Source of the DNA: Arcuatula senhousia
Taxonomy: Eukaryota; Mollusca; Bivalvia; Mytilida; Mytilidae
Assembly: GCA_963971305.1 (NCBI GenBank)
Contig: OZ020305.1
Location: 41,613,717-41,677,716 of the forward strand
Reading direction: 5' to 3'
Length of the DNA: 64,000 nt
A model generated the notes under the pieces. That model did not search any database, was not told where the DNA came from, and saw only the letters and a list, made by a program, of their open reading frames with translations. The translations under genes were made by a program, and so were the position numbers. Numbering within the stretch: position 1 is the stretch's first letter; each line of letters begins with the position of its first letter. This document shows, piece after piece, positions 54,301-63,195 of the stretch.

Positions 54301-57300
54301 TGGAGCTTATGGAATACGTATCCAGTTATGCACCGACCGTTGTGTGGAAAATGTGGACAACTGCATAAATTCGGACAATGCATTGCATATCAGAAGCACT
54401 GTTTTCAATGTAAAAAGGTTGGACATTTCGCAAGACGGTGTTGGACTTCGTTTAATGACACAGCGACAACCAAGAAGAACTCAACAAAATCTCAGAAGAA
54501 AAAAGATCGCGATTCTCGCCGAATGAAGGAGTATAATGACGCAAAACGTGGATTAAGAGAAATGCCATTCAGTGGTTTGCGTGGATCGGCATTCTTAAAC
54601 TGTCTAAGCACCTCAGAAGGACTGAAAGCAGAACTAAAATGTGCAAAAGATCAAATTAAAAAGTTTAATGAAGTAAAGATTAATAAAGAAACAGATGACA
54701 AAAAGGCAAACAAACTGCTCAACGAGTCCTTGTTGAATCTGCAAAAACAGTTGCAAGAAGCTAAATCTAAAATCGTTAAATTAGAAGAAGAGAAGATCGG
54801 AATGAATAATTTTTGTGCGATCGTTAAATTCAAATATGAAAAAGTCTTGCGAGAAAAAGAACATTTTGAACGTGAAAATTTCGAATTACAGACGAAATTA
54901 CTGAAGTCAGAGAAACTAATACAGGAGTTAACAGCACAAGTTCAGCAAGTTGAAATTTTAAACCACCAAGTCCAACAGTTGTCCGAGGATCAAAAGTCAA
55001 TTCGAGAGACAGTGATGATGCAAGAAGAACAGAATTATCAACAGCCGTATCGACGGAGGAGAAACTACCGAGGCCGTTTTAAATAATAAAATACAGCCCG
55101 GAGACGCGGGACGCGTCTCAAATCAACCCGGGAGGAATCTGTCATGCCGGAAATGAACGCTAATTTGTAATTTAACTTTTTTATAAATTCATGGACTTTA
55201 TAATATTTTGTTTCACTTTTTGAAAAAAAAACTAATTAGAATTTATAACCACCGGTTATTAACAAATTGTTTTCAGCTTTTAAAATAACAAGTATTTTCT
55301 TAGAAGTGAGATTAAGATTAGATTGTAAAATTGTCAACTATAATGTTATGCAATTTCCATTTATTTATTTTTTTTGTCAGAGATAATCTTTAAGATAACA
55401 TAATACGTTTGTTGTATTCTTAAGTGGCAAATTAATCCATGATTAATTTGTAAGATAGATTTAAATTATTTGGTAATACTGAATGTGGGCAGTTTGGAGT
55501 CAGCACTTAGACCTGACGCACCCGAATTCGTGAATAAATTTATTGTTGGAATTTAATATTGGTTATATATTGTTTTGTATGTGGAAAGTCTTGAAGCGTT
55601 GCCACTATACAGTAAAGTGATATTTTAGAAACATTATACCTAGCCGAAACGTTCACCGTTACAAAATTCGAAAAACCTCTCGCACAAGAAAACTACCAGC
55701 ATCACATTTATATCAAAGGGAACTGTGGGGTGCACAGCATGGCAAACACCTCGAGCTTTATCTATGTATATTATATCTATGATTAAAGTGATAGCTTTCA
55801 TGGGTTTTTAGCATTGAATTAATAATTCAGTTTGAGAATAAATGAAAATAATTTTCATTTTTCTAATGACAATTTCCAAAAGTTTTGAACATTTAATTAA
55901 CAAATTATTTTTTTTTTTAATTATAATTTTCAATCTTTTCATTTTCTCTTAGAATTACTTTTACTTTCAATAAACTTTTATTGTATCTTAATAATTTTTT
56001 GTCAAAATAATTTTCAATTGTCCTTATCTCTTTGGTATTATTTGATAAATTATCCTTTAATTTAATTTTAAATTAGACCCGCTCCGGGAGACCCGCCAAG
56101 TGACTGCATAGAAATTCAAATAGCATTGAATAAGAAAAAAATATATACCGGTAAAGACGGACAACAGCAGAGACAAATTAAGTTTAAAATTAATATATTT
56201 GGAAATTATTACATCGTTAAGCTACTATCAAATGTTCGGATAAATTTCGAGTTTCGTAAAGGACAAAGTACACTAAGGCCCATATTTGGCCCCCTCTATA
56301 ATTCAAAATTACAAAATTGATATCGAAAATATTTCTTGTGCTATTTAGAATTTCAAGTAAATGAACAAACTTGTTCTAATATTTTTTTAAGCGTAGCATC
56401 TGACATTGGTGTAAAATAGGATGTCAAAACAAAACAAATATAAAAGATATCTGTGAAATTGGCTGAAAATTGACGAATTTTGCGTCATTTTTTCAATTTT
56501 TGGAAGCCTCCGCCTTCTTGACCCAGACATTTTGTGAATAAACTTTAAAACTGACTTCAATTAAAGTCTAAATCAGTTAAGAAATCTATAGGTCACGTAA
56601 CCATTTTACTCCATATATAAAGTACATTTTAATATTTTCGCAAAATTTATTTTTTCATAAAATACGGGGCCAAAAATGGCTCTTACCGTACCATGTCCTT
56701 TGTATGTAGACCAAAAAGAAAGCGCAAAAAAAACTTTTTTCATAATTTTGTAAATTGAAAGTTATTACAGTTTTCCTTTTTAACACAAAATATTTGATTT
56801 GTTTATTCGTTTACGCCGTTTATTACTTACATTTTGTAAGACATTGAATTACCATTTCAATATATACAGTCGATCAGGCCAAACAAAAAATAAAACGTTT
56901 TTTTTTTTCTGTGGCAATTCTTCTTTTCTTTAATTTTATGCAAAAATTACGAATTTTTTTTTACTTCTGTTATCTAAAACAAAGACCGCTGCTGCAGCAT
57001 CCACATACATGTAGGGTTCCCAATCCATCAAAAGGTAACAAACGCAAGCTACAACAAGAAAATATTTTAAAATACAAATTAAAACAACTACATTATGATC
57101 ATATATATAATCAAAAATTCATTCGAGTAGTATAGATCTACATTACTATTTACTTACATGCTTCAGGTTGTATGCAGTTTTGGACAGTACACCTCGTGAA
57201 CTACGACTCATCACCAGAAGAGAACGTCTCATCTTACAGCTCTACGATATACAGTGTCCACAGCTGACGACCGACCAAATATTTCACCACGAGACAGACA

Positions 57301-60300
57301 ACATATCTGTAGAAATCCTGAAGGTATTCCATCCTGCTATTCTTAACCACAATTATCCTGCTAAGACAGTCGGCGATGGGAATTGTATGTATCGCGCAGT
57401 TTCAAAAGCAATGACAGGGACAGAAGATAGCCATTCGCTTCTAAGGCTTCTCACAATGTTGGAGATTTTGAGAAATCCATCATATTATGATGACAGTCAC
57501 AGCAAGCACGTAGACCTCATCCAGGACATGCGCATAGTAACATCACCATACCAACAACTTCTTAAAAATGTGTGTAGAGACGGCAGTTACGCAGACATGA
57601 TGCATATGTATGCTCTCAGTGCCGCCCTTCAATCACCTATAAGATCCTATTATCCGCCACAATTTGAAGCAGAGTTTATATCAGAGCCGTATACGCGTAA
57701 AATAGTGGGTCGCAACGTTAAACCGTCTGCTATACCAATAGGAACAATTATGTGGACCCAGTACCTATACAACATCACAGCCGATGGACAATTCGTACCG
57801 AATCATTTCGTCCCCTTGCTACCGATCCAGAGACGTCAACCCGCAGTAGTAAACTTATGTGAAGAGAGCATCAATGACCAATCTAAGGAGAGTACCGCGA
57901 ATGACCAGGACGCCGAACAACAAATGGACGATCTAACAAACAACCAGGACGCCGAACAACCAATGGACGATCCATCAAACAACCAGGACGCTGAACAACC
58001 AATGGACGATCCATCAAACAACCAGGACGCTGAACAACCAATGGACGATCCATCAAACAACCAGGACGCTGAACAACCAATGGACAATGCCAATCAGGAC
58101 AACCCCCCGTCATCAGACTCACAAGCTTTACACGATTTAGCAAAAGGCCAACTGAGCAAAACTTTCTTGGAAGCATCTGAAACAATATCTATTCTTCTAA
58201 TGCATGCGTACGCCGATGCACAGCCCGCAATTCCAGTTGGTACAAAAAACAACGCCTACTTCATCATTCAAAATAAAGAGAACAAACAGAAGAGAGACAA
58301 GGGTAAGCGCAGTACTTTTTCCGATGACTGCGGAGTGTGGAATTCAAATTCTGGATCAACACCAAAAACTTATTACATTAAAGGTATAAATGGCCAAATC
58401 AGGAACGTGTTTTTGAAGAATGGTTTGTACTGTATGCAAAAGAAGACACAAGAAAAACGTACATATCCTCCTCTTGATGTACAACCCCACCCAGATGTGG
58501 TCATACAACTTAATAGACACTATACAACGCTAAAGAAGGACCCATCGTACAAAAGACGAATTTCGTGGATAAGCAACACTGACATCGCTATTGTTGAGTA
58601 TCTCGGAACATTTCCAGGATTTTCCGCACACGGTAACGCCAAATCTGACTCCGAATACGTCCGAACACCATCTGTAGTTATTGATCAAATATCAACAATG
58701 CTGAAAACTGAAAAGCCTTATAATGTCTACAACAAGCTAACGCTCCAAAATGACGAACTAAGCGGACCAACCGGGCGAAAACAAATATACGACATCAACT
58801 ATTACAACAAGAAAAAGGAAATTAATCAACAGTTCGGTAGAAAAGTGAATCGCCGCAACATTGCCGATCACATTTCTGAAATAGACAAAATGGTTGCAGA
58901 AGGTGACAGCATCGTCAAGTCAGTGATTCGCGACCAAGGGAAAGCTCCGTGTATGATACTATACACTGAAGAGCAAATACAAGATTTGAAGAACGTGTGC
59001 AGTACAGGAAATTCGGTGCTTGGTGTGGATAAGACATTTAATTTATGTGACATGCATGTTACAGCAACATGTTACAAACAGCCAACGGTGATTAAGGAGA
59101 ACACTGCTGATCACCCGATATTTTTAGGACCAGTTTTTATCCACGACAACAGTGACTTCCAAAGTTTCAGTAACTTCTTTAACCACTTGAGAGTAAAACT
59201 AAACGATACTGATACCAGTCGTCTAATAATCGGATCCGACGAAGAATACAGCCTTGTCAACGCTATAACTACATCTTTTCCAGACGCAAACCATATTCTC
59301 TGTACAAGACATCTCAGACAGAACGCAAAGCAGAAATTGATAGACGATGCTATCGATAAAAAAGATCGCGAGTCTTTACTTGAGGATATCTTTGGGACTT
59401 CCGGACTTATTTGTGCAGATGATACTATATGTTTTGACGAAATGTCTGCACGACTTGAAGAAAAATCGAAAGATCTGACAACAAAATTCCATCGCTACTT
59501 CCAAAATAAACTTAAAACCAGTATAAAATACAAAGTGCAGGAGCCAATTTCATCAGGCCAATTAGATAAGATGTGGACTAATAATAATAGCGAGTCATTA
59601 AACCACGTTCTAAAACAAGCAATCGATTGGAAAGCAAAGCCACTTGTCGACCTGGTTACCATTCTTTCGGACATTGTAGAAACCCAATATAAGGACCTGA
59701 AGAGATCTCTTGTAAATACTGGACAATTTAGACTAGCGGACACCCATAAACAATACATGGTTACAAGATCAGCATGGATCAGCAAGACGAACGAGGAACG
59801 CCAACGGTTATATAAAAGATTTAGACAACATGTTGCCAAAGACAAAAACACTGTTACATCCACAGATGGGGAAACCATAATAATTCAACCACGGAATCTA
59901 GGAAGGAAAATTGGTCAACGGAAACGGAAGATCAACGAACGGACTACGACATTCAAGAGACACAAAGCCGTGAACTTAGAAGATGACGATTGATCATGAG
60001 AACAAACCCTCAAAAATGTGGCTGTCCTGGACGTTAGAATCTAATCGCGTTTTTTTCTCTCTTTTGAGAATTCCCTACCGAGCTTTTCGATTCAATATTT
60101 TTTAATTAGCTATGAATGGGACTACGTATATTATATTTATCTTAAATTTTATTTTCAAAAGGAATTTAAATTTGTTTTGAAATTTTCTTAAATAAAGTTA
60201 ATTCTTGGTATATTTTATACATACTTTTGGGGAAACTTTTTGAAATAAGTATAAAGCAAGTACATTCGAACAAAACTTAAAGAATTTGTGTTTCTATGTA

Positions 60301-63195
60301 AATTTGGAACATTTTCGGGGATTTGATTAAGCTAATTGTTAAAGAAAATTTTAATGTTAACTTTTCTGCTAAACCATAAATCAATGTGAAACCCGCGGAC
60401 TATTCTAGATATGCCCGAGCCTCGTGCAGGATATCTAGGTAGTTATAACTTTTCTGCTAAACCATAAATCATTGTGAAACCCGCGGACTATTCTAGATAT
60501 GCCCGAGCCTCGTGCAGGATATTTGGGTGGTTTTAAACCTTTCTTGTTAATAATGTCTTAAAGCTTTTTGTAAATATGTTTCTATGTTTAAAACTTTTAA
60601 AACATAAAAAAAAACTTAAAAAATGTTTAAAATAATAGTATCATTTTAATTATAAATACATCAACCTTAGATAAAGGGTGGGGGCCGGGGTTAATGCAGC
60701 CAGGATATTATCATATCTTGAAAGTCACAAGCCTTAGAATGCAGAGTGGCCCCTTTGCTTAATCTAGTAGATAGAATAGAATGCATAGAATAAAAAATCA
60801 AAGTATATTTAAACAATCATAAATAGTAATTTTAGGAGGGGGGTTAATGCAGCCAAGATATTTTTTATCTTGCAAGTCACAAGCCTTGAAATGCAGAGTG
60901 GCTCTACCTCCTGTTTGCGGTTTATTTTATCATTTTTTTTGTAAATTTGTTTTGTTGTTTAATATATTTTTATAGAAAAGATTTTACATGGTTAATTCTT
61001 ACAACAATTCTTTAATGTTTGAGATTAACCAAAATTTAGAAAGTTTTCATTTTAAATTTTCGTTTAAGTTTCACTTCTCTACTAAATAATTTTATTAAAG
61101 GAAATTTTCATGCTTATGCCTAGAAGAGGCAGTTTATTCTGACAAATTCATTAGAAGGTAAAAGGTAGTTCGGAAAATATACCACCTCTCATTCATATAG
61201 TAGTGATCACTATAAATATACATGAAACTTATACTGATCGGTAATATATAGGTCTTGTATGATAATCGAAATTTTAGTAACAAGAACATGTATTTAATAT
61301 TTATTTCGTCTAAAGACACAAAATATGTGTTAAACTATGATTTATCTATCATTATTCCGGGCATTTCGGTATTTTCATTGGGCATTTCGGTATTTCAAAG
61401 GCATTTCGGTAATTACAGGCATTTCGGTAATTCGATGTACCCCAGATGATGTGATCAACAGACTCTTGAAAGCATGCAGAATTCTTCGATGAATGACTGT
61501 GTAGTGGTGTCTTGGTCAGGTTGTCTGCCCCTGGGTGAGCTTTCTAGTTCTGAGTCAGAAGTAGTAGTGCTAGGTACTGAGTCAGCAGTTTTCAGAATCA
61601 GGGTGGATAAGTCTTTGATCTGGTTCTGTTTCTGTTCTCGGTACTGGTTGTAAACTTTGCGAAGGCCAAGTAAGATGGATTTCTTGGTGTGTAAGTATTG
61701 ACTGTTGCCTTGGTAACCATTGATGTTGGCTGTGAATAGATGCTGGTCTATCTGCTGGAGTCTACATTCTGAAAAAGAAAACCAATACACCATATTAATT
61801 ATTATAAATTATAACTTAACAAGTCACTTTTAAAAATTATACATAATACATTTGTAATGAATTTGGTAAGATACTTAGAAATAAAGCATGCTCTTTATAT
61901 TAAAATTGAAAAATAAATTTACTTAGTTTAAAAAGTGATTGTTTAAAAATTCTTACTCAATTTTTCTATTAATCTAAAATATACCTATTAAATGAATTTG
62001 AGTAACTGCTTTATCGTGGGTGAGTAGTAAGGTCCTGAGTTGCTGAGCTAAGGACAAAACAGTAGAGTATTCCATTGTTATTTAGTATGTAGAAGTTGAA
62101 CTTGGCAAATTGAAAGCAGAAAATGATATGACTCAAATAAGAGGTGATCCTGTATTTATGAAAATCTTTTTTACTCAAAATTTACTTGGCTTGGTGCTAG
62201 CTTGCTATGTGTGTTCATAAAGCTCATTTCTTGTTTTGTGAGACCAAAGAAGCTGAATAAAAACAAAGCAATGTAATTGATCAATTATAAGACTTCAAAG
62301 TAGTCAATCAATTAATGATTGGACTTCAAAGCAACCAATCAATTAGTGATGGGACTTCAAAACAACCATTCACTTAATGATAGGACTTTTAAGCAACAAA
62401 TCAATTAATGATTGATTGGAGTTCAAAGCAACCAATTGATTAATGATTGGAGTTCAAAGCAACCAATCGATTAATGATTGGAGTTCAAAGCAACCAATAG
62501 ATCAATAATTGCATGTCTGTAATATTTGTGTGTATATACAAAAAAATATCAACTACGAATTGAATGGAGTCTAAAATTTATTTTAATTAATGGTTAGACT
62601 TTTTAACATTAAACAATTCATGAATGGACTTTAATTCCAATTTCAAATAATAATATGGTGCTTATTATACAGTCTATCAATTAATAAATTGAATCTAGAG
62701 AAAAAGCAGAATTGAAAAAAAAGAACATTCAACCAGCTATTTGTAAATGTTTGAAATATGGAAAAAAGTTTTTGATAAAAGCTACATGTATCATTCAATG
62801 TACTAAGAAATCTTCAAGTGATTTTATGTACATGAATTTCAAGGTATAAAAATGCTGTAGCTACAAATAAGAATAATGAGGATTATTTCAACATTTGTTA
62901 ATTTAGAGAAGCACTTATTTGTCATACATGTATGACATTTTATAATTTGTTGGAAATAATTAATTATTTTTAGGTTAACAAACATAGGAAAACAAAGTTG
63001 TGAAATCTACTCCTGTTATTCTCATTTTTTATTTGTTTTGTATCATTTCAGTTTAAACCAGTCACAAATACAGTTATAGAAAGAGGACTTGTAAAAGAAG
63101 AAATCAAATTTAAGGATATATTGAAAGAATATGGGGCTTACAGTGTATCAAAAACAAGACTCTTCAAAGGAGACGTACTGGCTTATGTAACACCG
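51352..63195 (+). CDS. CHID1: CHID1, chitinase domain-containing protein 1 (exons 1-2, partial)
   Basis: Secreted/lysosomal glycosyl hydrolase family 18-like lectin (stabilin-interacting chitinase-like protein in vertebrates). Exon 1, 51352-51447, encodes a signal peptide MKHQSLYAILTVLSFTGAS followed by a lysine-rich stretch and ends in phase 0 at GTTAGT. Exon 2, 63052-63195, starts after TTTCAG and encodes TVIERGLVKEEIKFKD ... TRLFKGDVLAYVTP, then GTAAGA. The blocks (V/I)xxRGLV and F(A/K)GDVL(G/A)YVTP match the N-terminal region of animal CHID1 as I know it. The GH18 barrel exons lie beyond the right edge. Intron 1 (51448-63051) contains a MULE transposon and an antisense gene. Confidence 0.82.
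51650..51658. repeat. 9 bp target site duplication, left copy (CAGATGATG)
   Basis: CAGATGATG here and at 61443-61451 directly abuts the two ends of the MULE. The bases beyond differ on both sides, so the duplication is exactly 9 bp. Confidence 0.9.
51659..51743 (+). repeat. MULE left terminal inverted repeat with four iterons
   Basis: TTACCGAAATG iterons begin at 51671, 51689, 51709 and 51730 (spacing 18, 20, 21 bp). Right-end counterparts lie at 61359-61442 in inverted orientation. Such arrays are the natural place for transposase binding. Confidence 0.92.
51744..53276. other. MULE interior upstream of the PHD gene, likely promoter region
   Basis: No ORF supported. 53022-53085 (GTCGCTGCAGACATATATCT ... 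GACGTTAAACTCCCCAGTCA) looks like a small dispersed-repeat scrap. An A-rich tract lies at 52895-52975. Confidence 0.4.
53277..56320 (+). CDS. PHD-finger protein carried by the MULE (two exons, 151 aa)
   Basis: Exon 1, 53277-53488, starts at ACCATGG (good context). It encodes a complete PHD finger: C6-x2-C9, C22-x2-C25, H30-x2-C33 and C53-x2-C56, with W28 (CDKWVHAAC) in the usual place. It ends with donor AAG|GTCAGT in phase 2. Exon 2, 56077-56320, follows AATTAG and in the matching phase continues (R)PAPGDPPSDCIEIQIA ... to a TGA at 56318. PHD fingers read histone H3 tails (general knowledge); here the role could be chromatin targeting of the element. The same donor is also in phase with the OTU-transposase exon at 57167, so a PHD-OTU-transposase fusion is possible. 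The intron holds the nested LTR-like element. Confidence 0.7.
53966..54190 (+). repeat. 5' terminal direct repeat (LTR-like)
   Basis: 225 bp, TGTCATG...TCACA, uninterrupted copy. It would supply promoter sequence for the zinc-knuckle ORF 86 bp downstream. Confidence 0.65.
54277..55086 (+). CDS. Zinc-knuckle, coiled-coil (gag-like) protein, 269 aa
   Basis: The ATG at 54277 opens a 269-codon frame. It has two zinc knuckles: C23-x2-C26-x3-H30-x4-C35 and the canonical C42-x2-C45-x4-H50-x4-C55. A basic linker follows (KKNSTKSQKKKDRDSRR). Residues about 105-250 are strongly heptad-like (rich in L, E, K, Q), predicting a long coiled coil. The protein ends in a basic RG tail (YRRRRNYRGRF). Zinc knuckles plus self-association plus a basic tail is what a nucleic-acid-binding gag-like protein would need, but the order (knuckles N-terminal) is the reverse of usual gags, where they are C-terminal. 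No capsid domain was recognised. It could instead be a chaperone-like ORF1 or a host-derived gene. Confidence 0.72.
   Translation: MDFNFRPQWSLWNTYPVMHRPLCGKCGQLHKFGQCIAYQKHCFQCKKVGHFARRCWTSFNDTATTKKNSTKSQKKKDRDSRRMKEYNDAKRGLREMPFSGLRGSAFLNCLSTSEGLKAELKCAKDQIKKFNEVKINKETDDKKANKLLNESLLNLQKQLQEAKSKIVKLEEEKIGMNNFCAIVKFKYEKVLREKEHFERENFELQTKLLKSEKLIQELTAQVQQVEILNHQVQQLSEDQKSIRETVMMQEEQNYQQPYRRRRNYRGRFK
55140..55706 (+). repeat. 3' terminal direct repeat (LTR-like), interrupted by 342 bp
   Basis: Same sequence as 53966-54190, split after GGACTTTAT at about 55205 and resuming with TTTATTGTTGG at about 55543. TTTAT on both sides of the insert may be a 5 bp target duplication. The insert itself has no ORF. 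Confidence 0.65.
56321..57166. other. MULE interior between PHD exon 2 and the transposase exon
   Basis: AT-rich, with a polypyrimidine stretch and acceptor TTACATGCTTCAG at 57154-57166. No convincing coding sequence. An ATG frame at 56911 is not protein-like. Confidence 0.45.
57167..59993 (+). CDS. OTU-domain / MULE transposase fusion protein (941 codons)
   Basis: One long open exon; numbering is from the TTG at 57168. It has no convincing own ATG start and is preceded by splice acceptor CTTCAG|G, so an upstream exon is expected; phase fits the PHD exon ending at 53488. Residues about 60-215: OTU cysteine-protease fold with D70-G-N-C73 (catalytic Cys) and N212-H213 (NHFVPLL, catalytic His). 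Residues about 245-310: acidic tandem repeats NNQDAEQPMDDPS (39 bp units). Residues about 480-900: MULE transposase with D621 (GVDKTFNL), D691 (GSDEEY), CTRH zinc-binding residues nearby, and E809 (NNNSESLNHVLK), the D-D-E triad. The basic C-terminus is a likely nuclear signal. It presumably binds the iteron TIRs and cuts the element out. The OTU part may remove ubiquitin from host or self proteins (inference). Confidence 0.88.
57898..58090 (+). repeat. 39 bp in-frame tandem repeat in the transposase gene
   Basis: About five copies of AACCAGGACGCCGAACAACC-type units, coding for 13 residues NQDAEQPMDDPSN. The last four are nearly identical, so copy number probably varies between element copies. 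Confidence 0.92.
59994..61358. other. MULE 3' region
   Basis: Non-coding. It contains an 87 bp direct duplication (CTTTTCTGCTAAACCATAAA at about 60361 and 60448) and a diverged pair at about 60665-60755 and 60838-60910 (GGTTAATGCAGCCA ... GAATGCAGAGTGGC). AATAAA for the transposase transcript is at about 60190. Confidence 0.6.
61359..61442 (-). repeat. MULE right terminal inverted repeat with four iterons
   Basis: 84 bp, reverse complement of 51659-51743 apart from a few changes and a one-base gap in the third iteron. Confidence 0.92.
61443..61451. repeat. 9 bp target site duplication, right copy (CAGATGATG)
   Basis: Second copy of the duplication at 51650-51658. It ends 3 bp before the stop codon (61455-61457, minus strand) of the antisense gene. 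Confidence 0.9.
61455..62075 (-). CDS. Small two-exon gene of unknown function inside CHID1 intron 1 (134 aa)
   Basis: Minus strand. Exon 1, 62075-61985, starts ATGGAATACTC and ends at ATAG|GTATAT in phase 1. Exon 2, 61768-61455, follows TTTTTTCAG and ends at TGA. The joined frame is 405 nt with no stop. The protein is mainly helical: LAQQLRTLLLTHDKAVTQIH, ECRLQQIDQHL and KKSILLGLRKVYNQYREQKQ. It then has a Ser/Thr/Pro/Asp-rich stretch (SVPSTTTSDSELESSPRGRQ) like a phosphorylated tail. No signal peptide or membrane segment. I do not recognise the family. A 9.8 kb MULE begins 3 bp after the stop codon, so its 3' UTR is now MULE sequence. Confidence 0.65.
62284..62515. repeat. 31 bp minisatellite, about 7-8 copies
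   Basis: Units of the form GGACTTCAAAGCAACCAATC plus AATTAATGATT recur, with the first copies more diverged and the last three nearly identical (GATTGGAGTTCAAAGCAACC). Each contains the inverted motif AATCAATTAATGATT. It lies about 210 bp upstream of the antisense gene's ATG. Confidence 0.88.
62516..63051. other. CHID1 intron 1, 3' part
   Basis: AT-rich, ending in a good polypyrimidine tract and acceptor (TTTGTATCATTTCAG). No gene. Confidence 0.5.

Larger units (their letters stand above)
53966..55706 (+). mobile_element. Miniature LTR-retroelement-like insertion with zinc-knuckle ORF
   Basis: Direct repeats TGTCATGCCGG ... CAGCATCACA flank one ORF. The 5' copy is 53966-54190 (225 bp). The 3' copy is 55140-55706, the same sequence interrupted by 342 bp at about 55206-55547. 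The repeats start TGT and end ACA like LTRs. TTTGGCGGAGTAACCC follows the 5' copy (TGG start, primer-binding-site-like), and GGGAGGAATC precedes the 3' copy (polypurine-like). ATAT just outside each end may be a target duplication, if the unit is taken as GTCATG...CATTT. With one gag-like ORF and no polymerase, it resembles TRIM/LARD elements that need helper proteins. An alternative is a MULE cargo gene flanked by a duplicated segment. Confidence 0.6.
51659..61442 (+). mobile_element. 9.8 kb Mutator-like (MULE) DNA transposon with OTU-transposase and PHD-finger genes
   Basis: Terminal inverted repeats at 51659-51743 (85 bp) and 61359-61442 (84 bp) match except for a few changes and one base. 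Each has four iterons of TTACCGAAATG(C/T)CC. A perfect 9 bp duplication (CAGATGATG) flanks the element, the size expected for Mutator. It encodes an OTU-MULE transposase (57167-59993) and a PHD-finger gene (53277-53488 plus 56077-56320), both on the plus strand, and hosts a nested small LTR-like element (53966-55706). It lies in CHID1 intron 1 in the same orientation as CHID1. Both ends and the target duplication are intact and the main ORF is open, so it may have been active recently. Confidence 0.93.

Noticed and set aside
54277..55086. Zinc-knuckle gene considered as a host CNBP-like gene
   Set aside because: It lacks introns, has only two knuckles, and is bracketed by direct repeats inside a transposon, so a mobile origin is more likely.
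57836..58185. Two minus-strand open frames with 13-residue repeats (SIGCSASWLFDGS, LVVQRPGCLMDRP)
   Set aside because: They are antisense shadows of the 39 bp repeat in the transposase gene.
59495..59878. 127-codon minus-strand frame
   Set aside because: It is antisense to the transposase gene with no supporting signals.
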